A DNA stretch of 64,000 nucleotides, taken from Gammaproteobacteria bacterium (GTDB lineage: Bacteria; Pseudomonadota; Gammaproteobacteria; Chromatiales; Chromatiaceae). The position numbers and the translations under genes are program-made. Below the pieces are notes generated by a model. That model worked only from the letters and a program-made list of their open reading frames with translations, ran no database searches and was not told the DNA's origin. The stretch covers positions 1 to 64,000 of the forward strand of contig JAJFJN010000037.1 of assembly GCA_021773975.1 (NCBI GenBank). Reading direction: 5' to 3'. This document shows positions 52,916 through 62,300 of the stretch, piece by piece; the stretch's first letter is position 1, and the number at the start of each line of letters is the position of its first letter.

Positions 52916-53560
52916 TCAGTTTACTCCAGCTTCAGCAGCCAGCTGCTTATCCAGCTTGTTCTTCTTCTCTTCAACCCAGTTGAAGTAGAGCAGCATGACA
53001 CCCAACGTGATAAAGCCACCAGGGGGTAAAATCATAATAACCCATGGTTCAAAATTCGGCCCAAACAAGGAGATACCAAAGAGTTCACCAACACCCAGAA
53101 TCTCACGGACACCACCCAATGCGACCAGGGCGAAGAGAAAACCAGCCCCCATACCAAAAGCATCCGCAATCGACATGCGCAAGGTATTACGTGATGCAAA
53201 TGCCTCCATACGACCCAGAATCAAGCAGTTACACACAATCAGAGGAATAAATGCACCCAACTCTTTGTGGATAACAGGCATCGCCGCTGCCAATGAGTAA
53301 TCCACAACGGTAACAAAGGTGGCAATTATGATAATAAAGCAGGAGATACGCACCTGCTTAGGGATGTAGCTTTTTAACAGTGAGACCAGAATACTGGAGC
53401 CGAGCAATACGAAAAAACTGGCAAGCCCCATCGCCAAGCCGTTGATAGCCGAGTTGGTTACCGCAAGCAGTGGACACAACCCCAAGACCTGCACAAAAAC
53501 GGGGTTTTCGCGCCAGAGGCCCTTCATAAATTCTTCGTATGCGTGTTGTTCTTTAGCCAT
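52916..53560 (-). CDS. rnfE: Rnf complex membrane subunit RnfE
   Basis: A 214-residue six-helix membrane protein related to RnfA. It starts 'FMKGLWRENPVFVQVLGLCPLLAV' and has 'GAFIPLIVCNCLILGRMEAFAS', with the cluster-binding Cys residues in both halves. It forms the core with RnfA. It lies 40 bp after rnfG and ends one base before rnfA. Confidence 0.93.
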   Translation of the reverse strand: MAKEQHAYEEFMKGLWRENPVFVQVLGLCPLLAVTNSAINGLAMGLASFFVLLGSSILVSLLKSYIPKQVRISCFIIIIATFVTVVDYSLAAAMPVIHKELGAFIPLIVCNCLILGRMEAFASRNTLRMSIADAFGMGAGFLFALVALGGVREILGVGELFGISLFGPNFEPWVIMILPPGGFITLGVMLLYFNWVEEKKNKLDKQLAAEAGVN

Positions 53561-53600
53561 GATTAGTGCTTCTAATTAAGTCGATCATTTTCAGGTTCTA

Positions 53601-54302
53601 CTACTGCGCCTTAGCCTCTCCGGCCTCGGATGGAGGCGGTGTCACCTCTATATAGACTGGTTCAGAGCCAGGCTCTGGCAGTTTCGAAACCCAATAGTCA
53701 TTACCCTTGTTGATAATCCTTACCACTGCTACCGAGGAGATTGTGGCACCGGTAATTGCATCTATCTCATTCGGCTTCTTTTTCCCTTTCTTCGTTGCAA
53801 CAATAGGCGGCTCAATGGCCAGATCATCAAAGTCAGCAACAAACTTGGCATCCTTATAGATCTTGTCACCCAGCCCAGGGGTTTCACGGCTAGCAAGGAT
53901 CCACATACCAATCACTTTTCGGTCCGCTGGACGATAGCCATAAAGTACACTGATGGTATCCGCAAACCCTGGCCCATCACTTGGGATGGCATACCCCATG
54001 AATTTGCCACTCTCATCGTAACCTGCATAGATAGGTTCTTCGCCCTTCTCTTCCTCATAAGAGACCACCAGCTTGCCCTCTTTGAGCAGCAGCTTCTGCA
54101 TCTTGGTCACATCAGGAATCACCCGAAAAACAGACTCACGCAGCTCTCTCGCCTTGTTCTCTTTGATGGTTTCAAAGGTGACCAGGTAGATCGCAATGAT
54201 AATAACGCCAGAAAGTAATCCAGCAATTGCAAGCGTACCAATCAGGCGAGCCGGACTAGGCTCTTCTGCTCCAGCAACTTGCTCTATTTTATCTTCACTC
54301 AT
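53601..54302 (-). CDS. rnfG: Rnf complex FMN subunit RnfG
   Basis: A 233-residue protein with one N-terminal transmembrane helix (about 20-45) and a periplasmic FMN-binding domain. The flavinylation motif Dxx(S/T)GAT is present as D-A-I-T-G-A-T, with covalent FMN expected on the last Thr. The C-terminus is Pro/Glu-rich. It should carry electrons on the outer face of the membrane. Its start overlaps the rnfD stop by 4 bases. A flavin transferase (ApbE) gene is not present in this window. Confidence 0.92.
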   Translation of the reverse strand: MSEDKIEQVAGAEEPSPARLIGTLAIAGLLSGVIIIAIYLVTFETIKENKARELRESVFRVIPDVTKMQKLLLKEGKLVVSYEEEKGEEPIYAGYDESGKFMGYAIPSDGPGFADTISVLYGYRPADRKVIGMWILASRETPGLGDKIYKDAKFVADFDDLAIEPPIVATKKGKKKPNEIDAITGATISSVAVVRIINKGNDYWVSKLPEPGSEPVYIEVTPPPSEAGEAKAQ

Positions 54303-55309
54303 TTCGAGTCCAGCTCCCGTCCAAATACCCGTGGCTGGGTGTATAGATCTATCAAAGGTGTTGCAGCATTCATCAGCAGAATGGCGTACATCATCCCCTC
54401 AGGGAAACCACCAAAGACACGAATGAGCACCACCAAAATCCCAATGCCAATTGCAAAGATCCAGGTTCCTTTCTTTGTCAACGGTGAGGTAACCGGATCA
54501 GTGGCCATAAAGAGCGCACCAAGCAACATGCCGCCAGAGAAGGTGGTAAAGATTGGCCCTGGATACTTATCAGCATCAACGATAAAGAGTATCAATGAGA
54601 AGATCATCGCAGTACCAAGAATACCAATGGGGATGCGCCAATCAAGATCACGTCGCCACCAAAGATAGCCGCCACCAAGAATTAACAGCAGCCCGCTGGT
54701 CTCACCCAGTGAGCCTGAGGTATTGCCGAACAACAGATCAAAAAATGGGGTATCAATATGTTCAAACTTCATCAAGCCTAATGGAGAGGCCTGCGTAACC
54801 GTATCAACCACACCCTGCATCAGTGGTAGTGCAAAGACAGATGAAGGGATGGTGAAAAAATCACCTGGAGCTGTCCAGGTCGTCATCGCAATTGGGAAGG
54901 TAGCCAGCAAAAATGCGCGACCAACCAACGCGGGATTAAATATGTTTGCACCCATACCACCCCACATGGTCTTTCCAATGCCAACGGCTACCACACCACC
55001 AATAAAGGCCATCCATAACGGCAGCGCTGGTGGCAAGGTGAGTCCCAATAGCCAGCCCGTAAGGATGGCCGTGCCATCACCCAAAAAATAGCCACGCTTC
55101 TCTTCGGGTGCAAAATACCACTCTGTTAAGACGGCGCCTGCAATACATGTCAGCAGCACCAGAAGCGCGCCCAGACCAAAGAACCAGACACCTGCCAAGG
55201 TTGCAGGTGTTAGCGCGTACCAAACATCGCGCATTACGACCGGTGTGGTCATCTGCTGTCGCAGTTGTGGCCCGGGCTGTATTAGGAGTTTTGGATCCTT
55301 CTGTGTCAC
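54299..55309 (-). CDS. rnfD: Rnf complex membrane FMN subunit RnfD
   Basis: A 336-residue protein with about ten membrane helices. The conserved N-terminal 'PGPQLRQQMTTPVVMRDVWYAL', 'NIFNPALVGRAFLL' and the FMN-site region 'SGSLGETSGL' are present. It binds FMN covalently and forms part of the ion channel. It overlaps both neighbours by 4 bases (rnfC stop/rnfD start and rnfD stop/rnfG start). Confidence 0.93.
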   Translation of the reverse strand: MTQKDPKLLIQPGPQLRQQMTTPVVMRDVWYALTPATLAGVWFFGLGALLVLLTCIAGAVLTEWYFAPEEKRGYFLGDGTAILTGWLLGLTLPPALPLWMAFIGGVVAVGIGKTMWGGMGANIFNPALVGRAFLLATFPIAMTTWTAPGDFFTIPSSVFALPLMQGVVDTVTQASPLGLMKFEHIDTPFFDLLFGNTSGSLGETSGLLLILGGGYLWWRRDLDWRIPIGILGTAMIFSLILFIVDADKYPGPIFTTFSGGMLLGALFMATDPVTSPLTKKGTWIFAIGIGILVVLIRVFGGFPEGMMYAILLMNAATPLIDLYTQPRVFGRELDSK

Positions 55310-56667
55310 TGAACCTTCCCCTTCATTGATCGCAGATGATCTTTAGCAGTGCGAATATGCTGCACAATTGGAATACCTGAAGGACATGAGTAGGTGCAAC
55401 AACCACACTCTACACAATCCATAACGTTATAGGATTCGGCCATCTCTTCATACATTCGCGATTTTGCCAGCCGTGCAAAGCGGGCTGGATTCAGAAAATA
55501 TGGGCAGGCTTCAACACAGCGACCGCAGCGTATGCAGTTATACTCTTGCGGGCGCCCTGTCTCATTTTCAGTCAGCGCCAATACGCCGGAGCTGCCTTTC
55601 ATCATCGGCGCATCGAGATCAGCAATCGATTCACCCATCATTGGGCCACCCAATACAACCTGGCGCGTCTCTTCTGTCAGTCCACCGGCAAAATCAAGCA
55701 CCTCACGTATCGAGGTACCGAGCGGTACAATCAGATTAGCAGGATAGGAAACACCAGGGCCAGAGACCGTAACAACACGCTCAATCAATGGCTTACCGGT
55801 TTGAAAATACTCAGCAATGGCGATGATGGTTCCCACATTGTTGACAGCCACCTCAACATCACGTGGCAACTTACCTGCTGGAACCTCCACATCAAACACG
55901 GATTTGATCAGCATTTTCTCCGCACCCTGAGGGTATTTAACCTCAAGTGGAACTACCCGTACTGGCTGTCCAGGCTTGATCGTATCTTGTAACGCTTTTA
56001 TAGCTTGCGGCTTGTTTTTCTCAACCCCGATAACGATCTCTTCAGCATTCAGCTTTTGGCGAACAATCTCAGCGCCATAGAGCAACTCTTCAGTCTGCTC
56101 CATCATCTGACGATGATCATTGGTTAGATAAGGCTCGCACTCAGCACCATTGATCAACAGATAGCGAATATTATGACCATCAGGAATGGCATATTTCACA
56201 TGGCAAGGGAATGCGGCACCGCCCATCCCCACGATGCCCGCCTTCTGCACCTCACCAATAAAATCCTCGATCGAAAGGCTCTCCCAATCGATGGGATTAA
56301 CATCCACCTGCTGGGTATCGTACTGATCAGCCTCAATCACAATCGCATCCTGAAAGGTGCCATCAGCATAGCGCTCAGAGCCAATAGCAGTAACCCGCCC
56401 AGTGACCGGGCTATGCAGCGCAACAGAGACAAAGCCACCTGGCTCTGCAATCATCTGGCCACGCTTTACTGCATCACCTGTCTGCACAATTGCTTTAGCG
56501 GGCGCACCAATATGCTGACCGAGCGGTATCACAAAACGCTTACCAAAAGGCAGGCGCTGGATTGCGAGTTGCTCAGTCTGTCCCTTGTGATGACGAGGAT
56601 GCACCCCGTGATCAAAGCTACCAAGGCTGCTGCTTAAGCTCTTACTTATTTGCCGAAATAGATTCAT
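55306..56667 (-). CDS. rnfC: Rnf complex NADH-binding subunit RnfC
   Basis: A 453-residue protein starting at ATG 56667 (M-N-L-F-R-Q-I-S), preferred over an ATG at 56718 because homologues begin near this point. It has the nucleotide/FMN-binding part (about 120-300) with 'VGMGGAAFPCHVK' and 'NGAECEPYLTNDH', a SLBB-like segment, and two [4Fe-4S] motifs 'CIRCGRCVEACP' and 'CVECGCCTYSCP'. It lacks the long Ala/Lys-rich C-terminal repeat of the E. coli protein. It couples NAD(H) to the membrane subunits. It heads the rnfCDGEA order and follows sucD by about 70 bp. Confidence 0.93.
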   Translation of the reverse strand: MNLFRQISKSLSSSLGSFDHGVHPRHHKGQTEQLAIQRLPFGKRFVIPLGQHIGAPAKAIVQTGDAVKRGQMIAEPGGFVSVALHSPVTGRVTAIGSERYADGTFQDAIVIEADQYDTQQVDVNPIDWESLSIEDFIGEVQKAGIVGMGGAAFPCHVKYAIPDGHNIRYLLINGAECEPYLTNDHRQMMEQTEELLYGAEIVRQKLNAEEIVIGVEKNKPQAIKALQDTIKPGQPVRVVPLEVKYPQGAEKMLIKSVFDVEVPAGKLPRDVEVAVNNVGTIIAIAEYFQTGKPLIERVVTVSGPGVSYPANLIVPLGTSIREVLDFAGGLTEETRQVVLGGPMMGESIADLDAPMMKGSSGVLALTENETGRPQEYNCIRCGRCVEACPYFLNPARFARLAKSRMYEEMAESYNVMDCVECGCCTYSCPSGIPIVQHIRTAKDHLRSMKGKVQ

Positions 56668-56736
56668 ATTAAAACAGTTGTCAGTTACTACGCGGCAGGG
56701 TGAGTACAGAAACTGCACTCACCCTACGGACAGCTA

Positions 56737-57612
56737 TTAGCCATTCATCAGCTTAGCCATGTGCTCACCCATATCCGCAGGTGAACGGGAGACAGTCACA
56801 CCCGCAGCTTCAAGCGCGGCGATCTTATCGGTAGCGGTACCTTTGCCACCAGAGATGATGGCACCCGCATGACCCATGCGACGACCTGGGGGTGCAGTCA
56901 AACCAGCAATATAGGAGACAACCGGCTTGGTAACATGGGCCTTAATGAACTCAGCAGCCTCTTCCTCTTTGCTACCGCCGATCTCGCCAACCATGATAAT
57001 ACCTTCGGTCTGTGGATCTTCCTGGAACAGTTTCAGACAGTCGATAAAGCTCATGCCATGGATAGGATCACCACCAATACCCACACAGGTGGATTGTCCC
57101 AGACCAGTCAGAGTGGTCTGGCGCACGGCTTCATAGGTCAAAGTACCGGAGCGTGAAACAACACCAATTTTGCCCGGCTGATGAATGGATCCTGGCATAA
57201 TGCCGATTTTGCATTCGCCTGGAGTGATAACGCCAGGGCAGTTAGGGCCAATCAGATAAGGTCTGTTATGACCACGTAGTGCAGCCTTCACCTTTAGCAT
57301 GTCTATAACCGGAATACCTTCGGTGATGCAGACGATAACCTTAACGCCGGCATCAGCTGCTTCCAAAATAGCATCAGCCGCAAAGGCGGGTGGCACATAG
57401 ATCATACTGGCATCAGCACCGGTTGCATCAACCGCATCAGCCACTGTGTTAAACACAGGGCGATCCAGGTGAGACTGACCGCCTTTACCGGGGGTTACAC
57501 CACCAATGATGTTGGTGCCATATGCGATGGCCTGTTCAGCGTGGAAGGTACCCTGCTTTCCAGTGTAACCCTGGACGACAACCTTGGTGTCTTTATTGAT
57601 CAAAATACTCAT
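56737..57612 (-). CDS. sucD: succinyl-CoA synthetase alpha subunit
   Basis: A 291-residue subunit with the CoA-binding Rossmann start '[20 protein letters not shown]', the '[14 protein letters not shown]' and '[10 protein letters not shown]' motifs, and the phospho-histidine in '[10 protein letters not shown]' near residue 246. It interconverts succinyl-CoA and succinate with SucC. It is separated from sucC by a small lipoprotein gene, which is unusual because sucC and sucD are normally adjacent or overlapping. It ends just before rnfC on the same strand. Confidence 0.95.
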   Translation of the reverse strand: MSILINKDTKVVVQGYTGKQGTFHAEQAIAYGTNIIGGVTPGKGGQSHLDRPVFNTVADAVDATGADASMIYVPPAFAADAILEAADAGVKVIVCITEGIPVIDMLKVKAALRGHNRPYLIGPNCPGVITPGECKIGIMPGSIHQPGKIGVVSRSGTLTYEAVRQTTLTGLGQSTCVGIGGDPIHGMSFIDCLKLFQEDPQTEGIIMVGEIGGSKEEEAAEFIKAHVTKPVVSYIAGLTAPPGRRMGHAGAIISGGKGTATDKIAALEAAGVTVSRSPADMGEHMAKLMNG

Positions 57613-57657
57613 TTTTAGATTCCTGTATCAGCATTCAGCTAAAGTCGTGGTAGATGA

Positions 57658-58035
57658 TTAAAAACTCTTAACAATCATCCAACCATTATCTTCTTTCACC
57701 ATTCGTATACTGGCCTGCCGCTTCTGGCGCTTGGCGGGAGGATAGGTTATATCCATCTCCACCTTACAACGATACTCCTGTTTCCCGTCCACTTCGCTCT
57801 GTTTGCACTTGAGCTTGTCGAGGGTGTGGATCGTTGTCGCAACCGCAGCACCCGCTTCATTGCCTAGCATGGTTTGCGCCAGTTCATTGGCTCTATCCAT
57901 CTCAGCTTGAAGCGCTTTTTTCAGATCAGCTTCTGTTGGCTCTCCAGAACAACCTGTCAGAGCCAACCCCAGTAGTACAATGGTGATGCCGGTAAATAGA
58001 GTCTTTACTTTAGTCTCTACATTAGTAACCGACAT
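57658..58035 (-). CDS. small lipoprotein inserted between sucC and sucD
   Basis: A 125-residue protein with a lipoprotein signal (hydrophobic core then L-T-G-C-S) and a mature domain rich in Lys and Glu. It has two Cys residues ('KCKQSE' and 'YRCKVEM') that could form a disulfide, and a C-terminal strand pattern ('RQASIRMVKEDNGWMIVKSF'). I do not recognise the family. It starts 20 bp after sucC and ends 45 bp before sucD, so it is probably cotranscribed. A link to succinyl-CoA synthetase is not evident. Confidence 0.75.
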   Translation of the reverse strand: MSVTNVETKVKTLFTGITIVLLGLALTGCSGEPTEADLKKALQAEMDRANELAQTMLGNEAGAAVATTIHTLDKLKCKQSEVDGKQEYRCKVEMDITYPPAKRQKRQASIRMVKEDNGWMIVKSF

Positions 58036-58055
58036 CGATAATATGCAACCGTTAA

Positions 58056-59216
58056 TTAAGCGACAGATGCGACGACTTTCTCAGCCGCATCAGTCAAACC
58101 TTCAGCAGAGATCAGATTCAAACCACTCTGATCCAGCAACTCACGACCCTGAGTAGCGTTGGTGCCTTCCAGCCTCACAACCACGGGGATTGAAATCCCA
58201 ACCTCTTTAACCGCTGCGATGATACCTTCAGCAATCAGATCACAACGAACGATGCCACCAAAGATATTAACCAGAATGGCTTCTACCTTAGAGTCACTCA
58301 GAATCAATTTGAAAGCAGCGGCTACGCGCGCAGCCGTGGTGCCACCACCAACATCCAGGAAGTTAGCTGGATCGCCACCATGCAGCTTGATTAGATCCAT
58401 GGTCGCCATAGCCAACCCCGCGCCATTTACCATGCAGCCGATATTGCCATCCAGGGTGATGTAGTTGAGGTCATGCTTCTGTGCCTCACACTCTTGTGCA
58501 TCTTCCTGTGTCTCGTCACGCATCTCCAGCAAATCTGGACGACGGTAGAGGGCGTTATCATCGATGTTGATCTTGCCATCCAGTGCCAACAGATCGCCAT
58601 CACCGGTTACGATCAAAGGATTGATCTCAACCAGGCTCATATCCTTTTCATCAAACAGCCGATAGAGGCCCAGCATGATCTTGGTCAGCGCACCGACCTG
58701 CTTGCCTTCTAGGCCCATCTTAAATGCGGCCTGGCGGCACTGATAAGGCTGTAGACCTGCGGCAGGATTAGCACAAACGGTGACAATCTTTTCAGGGGTT
58801 GTCTCTGCAACCTCTTCAATGTCCATTCCGCCGGATGCAGAGGCCATGAAGACAACGCGCTCTGTTGCACGATCAACCACAGCGCTCAGATAGAGTTCGC
58901 GGTCAATATCCAGTGTCTGCTCAATCAAGACCTGACTGATCGGCAGTTTATTACCATGCGTCTGAAAAGTAGCCAGACTGCTGCCCAGCATGTTGTCAGT
59001 TTCTGTCTTCAGCTCATCTATGCTTTTGACCAGTTTTACACCACCGGCTTTACCACGGCCACCTGCATGTATCTGAGCCTTCACGACCCAGGCATCACCA
59101 CCAATATTATTGGCGGCAGATTCGGCATCATTCACTGAGTCAATCATCTGCCCAGCAGGGATGGGGATTCCATACTCTGCAAACAGACTCTTAGCTTGAT
59201 ATTCATGTAAGTTCAT
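58056..59216 (-). CDS. sucC: succinyl-CoA synthetase beta subunit
   Basis: A 386-residue ATP-grasp protein. It starts '[20 protein letters not shown]' and has '[15 protein letters not shown]', '[19 protein letters not shown]' and '[16 protein letters not shown]' in the expected order. It supplies the nucleotide-binding site of the enzyme. Its place directly after a 2-oxoacid:ferredoxin-oxidoreductase-like gene suggests a local 2-oxoglutarate/succinyl-CoA module, which could run in the oxidative or reductive TCA direction. Confidence 0.95.
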   Translation of the reverse strand: MNLHEYQAKSLFAEYGIPIPAGQMIDSVNDAESAANNIGGDAWVVKAQIHAGGRGKAGGVKLVKSIDELKTETDNMLGSSLATFQTHGNKLPISQVLIEQTLDIDRELYLSAVVDRATERVVFMASASGGMDIEEVAETTPEKIVTVCANPAAGLQPYQCRQAAFKMGLEGKQVGALTKIMLGLYRLFDEKDMSLVEINPLIVTGDGDLLALDGKINIDDNALYRRPDLLEMRDETQEDAQECEAQKHDLNYITLDGNIGCMVNGAGLAMATMDLIKLHGGDPANFLDVGGGTTAARVAAAFKLILSDSKVEAILVNIFGGIVRCDLIAEGIIAAVKEVGISIPVVVRLEGTNATQGRELLDQSGLNLISAEGLTDAAEKVVASVA

Positions 59217-59303
59217 AGGCTTTCACTCAAGTTGTCGGTAAATTCATTAAAGCTATCAGCAGTGAAAAATAACGCATTCTCTCTGCGATAACTCTCCCTT
59301 ATC

Positions 59304-62300
59304 TTAATAACCTGCCAGCTTTAACAAGTGCTCGCGCACACGCGCGGATGCCTCTGCTTGCGCACTGCTCTGCTGCGCACTGCTTTGCTGCTGGTGCTCA
59401 CTCTTCAAGGCCACCAATACGGCCTCATGCTCTTTTGTCAGATTCTCTTCTGTCGCTTGGGCAATTGCTGCTGCGAATGGCGTTTTAATACCTGCCAACT
59501 CCTGCAAGGTGCGCCAGGTTTGGGCACGCTCAGCAATCTCACCAGCGAGTTCAGCATCAACCCGAATACGCTGAACCTCTTCACCATCACTGGATACCAG
59601 GATGAAAGGTGTCTTGCCCTGGCGCGCTCCACTCTCCAGCCCCAACCAGGCATCCAACGCTGTTGGCGCGGGATCTTCGCTGGTAACTGGAGCAAAACGA
59701 CCCGCAAAACGACGCTCGCTCAAAGCCCATTGTGCAGGGGTAAAGGGTGTGCCATTCTCATTTGCAAGCCAAGACATCTCCAGCTCTGGATTGCCTTCCA
59801 ATGTAATACGCGAACCAAATACACCCTCAGCAGCTGGATCATAACGAAACAGCGGAAAGGCGCGGCTATTCAGCGCAAGCTCAGCCTGCTGCATCGTCTG
59901 ATTCACAGAGAATCCATGCCGCTCCGGACTGGGCACATGCGCATGAATCAGAGCAGGCCCTTTATATTTGAGTGCTTCACGGACGCTTTGACGAAAATGT
60001 CCTGATGCGGCTACAGAGGTTTGAGCCACATAGGCACCGCGTTGTGCCATTGCCATCAATCCGAGATCAGCTTTCGGATCACGTGCCGATGCCAATGCCG
60101 CATCTGTCAAATTACCGCTGTCCAGACCTAAGCCCAGGTCAGCTAGCACCAGAATTTTAATCGGTAGTTTAGACTTTAACAGCCAGGCAATCTGGGAGAA
60201 CCCACGGCCAGCCAGCGCCTCATCATTGCCAACCAATATTAACGGCGGGCAGAGTGCTCGTTCCTGATCTGTCAAATTCTGCCAACGCAGAGCATCCAGT
60301 TCTGCACGCAATTGTTGAATACCTGTTGGCTGATCCAGCTCCAGTTTTGCGCGGCGAAGCAGGCGTTGCGCATCGGTTGATTCACGCAACTGACCTTGCA
60401 GTAGCCCTGCGCCCATCTGCCCTGTATCACCTGTGGTATCCACAGCTACAGGCACCTGAAATGGATTATTTGGGAAGGTTCCAGCCCAGGTTGTTACTGT
60501 GCCTGGGGCGACCGCCAGGCCAAAACGTGCACGACCCAGCCCTGTCTCACCTTCAGTCAGTCGCCAGTGCAGTTCACCTAATGCTTTAGCCAAGTCAACC
60601 AATCGACGTAGATGCAGAGCATTAACATTACCCTCTTCTACCGAGGTTTCAATCTTGATTGTCAGCTCGCCAACATCAACCATCCCATCCTTCAGCTGAT
60701 CCAGACCGGCTGTCAGTGCATCAAGGTTCTTCACTGGCAGGGCTGATGCCATCTCCTCGCGGATCTGCACTTTGAGTCGTTCCAGGGTCTCTGCAACATC
60801 TTTGGTAAAGTTGTGTAGCAGCGGTTGTTGTTGATATTCGGTTGCCGCCAATGCCATGCGGACAGCGAGCTTCTCACCTGATCCAGACTCAGCACCATCG
60901 CCCCCAGCCACTGCCATTGCGCAGAAGCGCGACAGCATGACGGCAGCCATTGCGCCAATCTCTGGATTATCGCTAACCTTTTCAATAATCTCTGAAGGCG
61001 TATCAGGGGTTGCGCCCCAGATATCCCATATCTCACGCGCCTGTTGCAGACGTGCCTCGTCCTGCTTCTCAGCCTTCATTGCGCCCGGCTCGCACACCGA
61101 AACACAGATGCCGCAATTCTTGCAGGCATTAGGGTTTATCGCCAGCGCAAGCAACACACCACTGTCTTTTTTCTCTGATTCAAGATCAGCAAAGAATGGA
61201 GCGGTGACCGCAACAGGGAGGGATCCAATCTTGGCATTGACGGCATTAAAGGCATCGTCCATCGCCTGCTTGCGATCTTCGGGTAGCGGCATCTTCTCTT
61301 GCAACCAGCCATAGGCCTCTTCCAGTAGCGCACTCGTTGATCCACTTTTAGCTTTACCGCTACGTACCTGACTACAGATGCGTCCCGCTAGCTTTGAACC
61401 ATTTGGACGTAATGCATCACCACCCGCAATCTTGATGCCCGCATCGATTAGCGCACCAGGAGCAACAGCTACCGCACCAATGGCTCCATCAGGGCAGCTG
61501 CTCCAGCACTTTCCGCAACCTGAACAATCGGTAGGGTCAAACGCGGGCAACATGCGACGAGTGTCACTCAAATCACGAAAGGTGGAACTTAATGGAGGAA
61601 CCGTGCCGGCTGCGATATAAGGATCAGCAGTCTGTGTCTCCGCCTCACCTTTGCGATAAAGAATACCTACCTGATCCCAAAATCGGGGCAGACTGTCATG
61701 ACACTCATGTTTCGATTTCAGCTGGCGCACAGCTATTGGTGTGGCATCAGCTTTAGCTGCTTTCTGAGCAGGCTCGCTCAATGTTGAATAATCAATCTTT
61801 CGAACGGCCGCCATACCCGTTTGGAATGAAGCAAGCAGCGCATTGCTCAGCTCGTCAGCAAGATTGTCCAGTGCCTCTTCACGCGCAGGGATAAGGCGAC
61901 GTGCCTTTACATCAACAGCTTCTGCATCCAGTAACGCTTTAAATAGAGCGCCCAGTAGATGTTCGCGTGTCAAATCGGCCGCTGGAATGCCGGGTATTTT
62001 GGCACCTTTACCGCGTGGCATTACTGCATAAAGGGTTAAATTCTTCTGTTTAACTGCAGCGCGAGTCTCAGCTGAAAGCCCTTGCCATACAGCCTTATCC
62101 GTACCCGCTGCCAGCACCATCAACGCGCCACCCTCTCGCACATGAGCATGCGGCTTTAACAGTGGGTTAGGGCGCTTTGCCACTACAACAGAAAAGTCAA
62201 CTGTGGCGTCATCGCCAGCATCCATCAATCCAGAATCTGCGTGTGTTACTACATCGGAACAGTAGGCACCCCAGCGCTCCCAACTCAAGCCTGTACGGCT

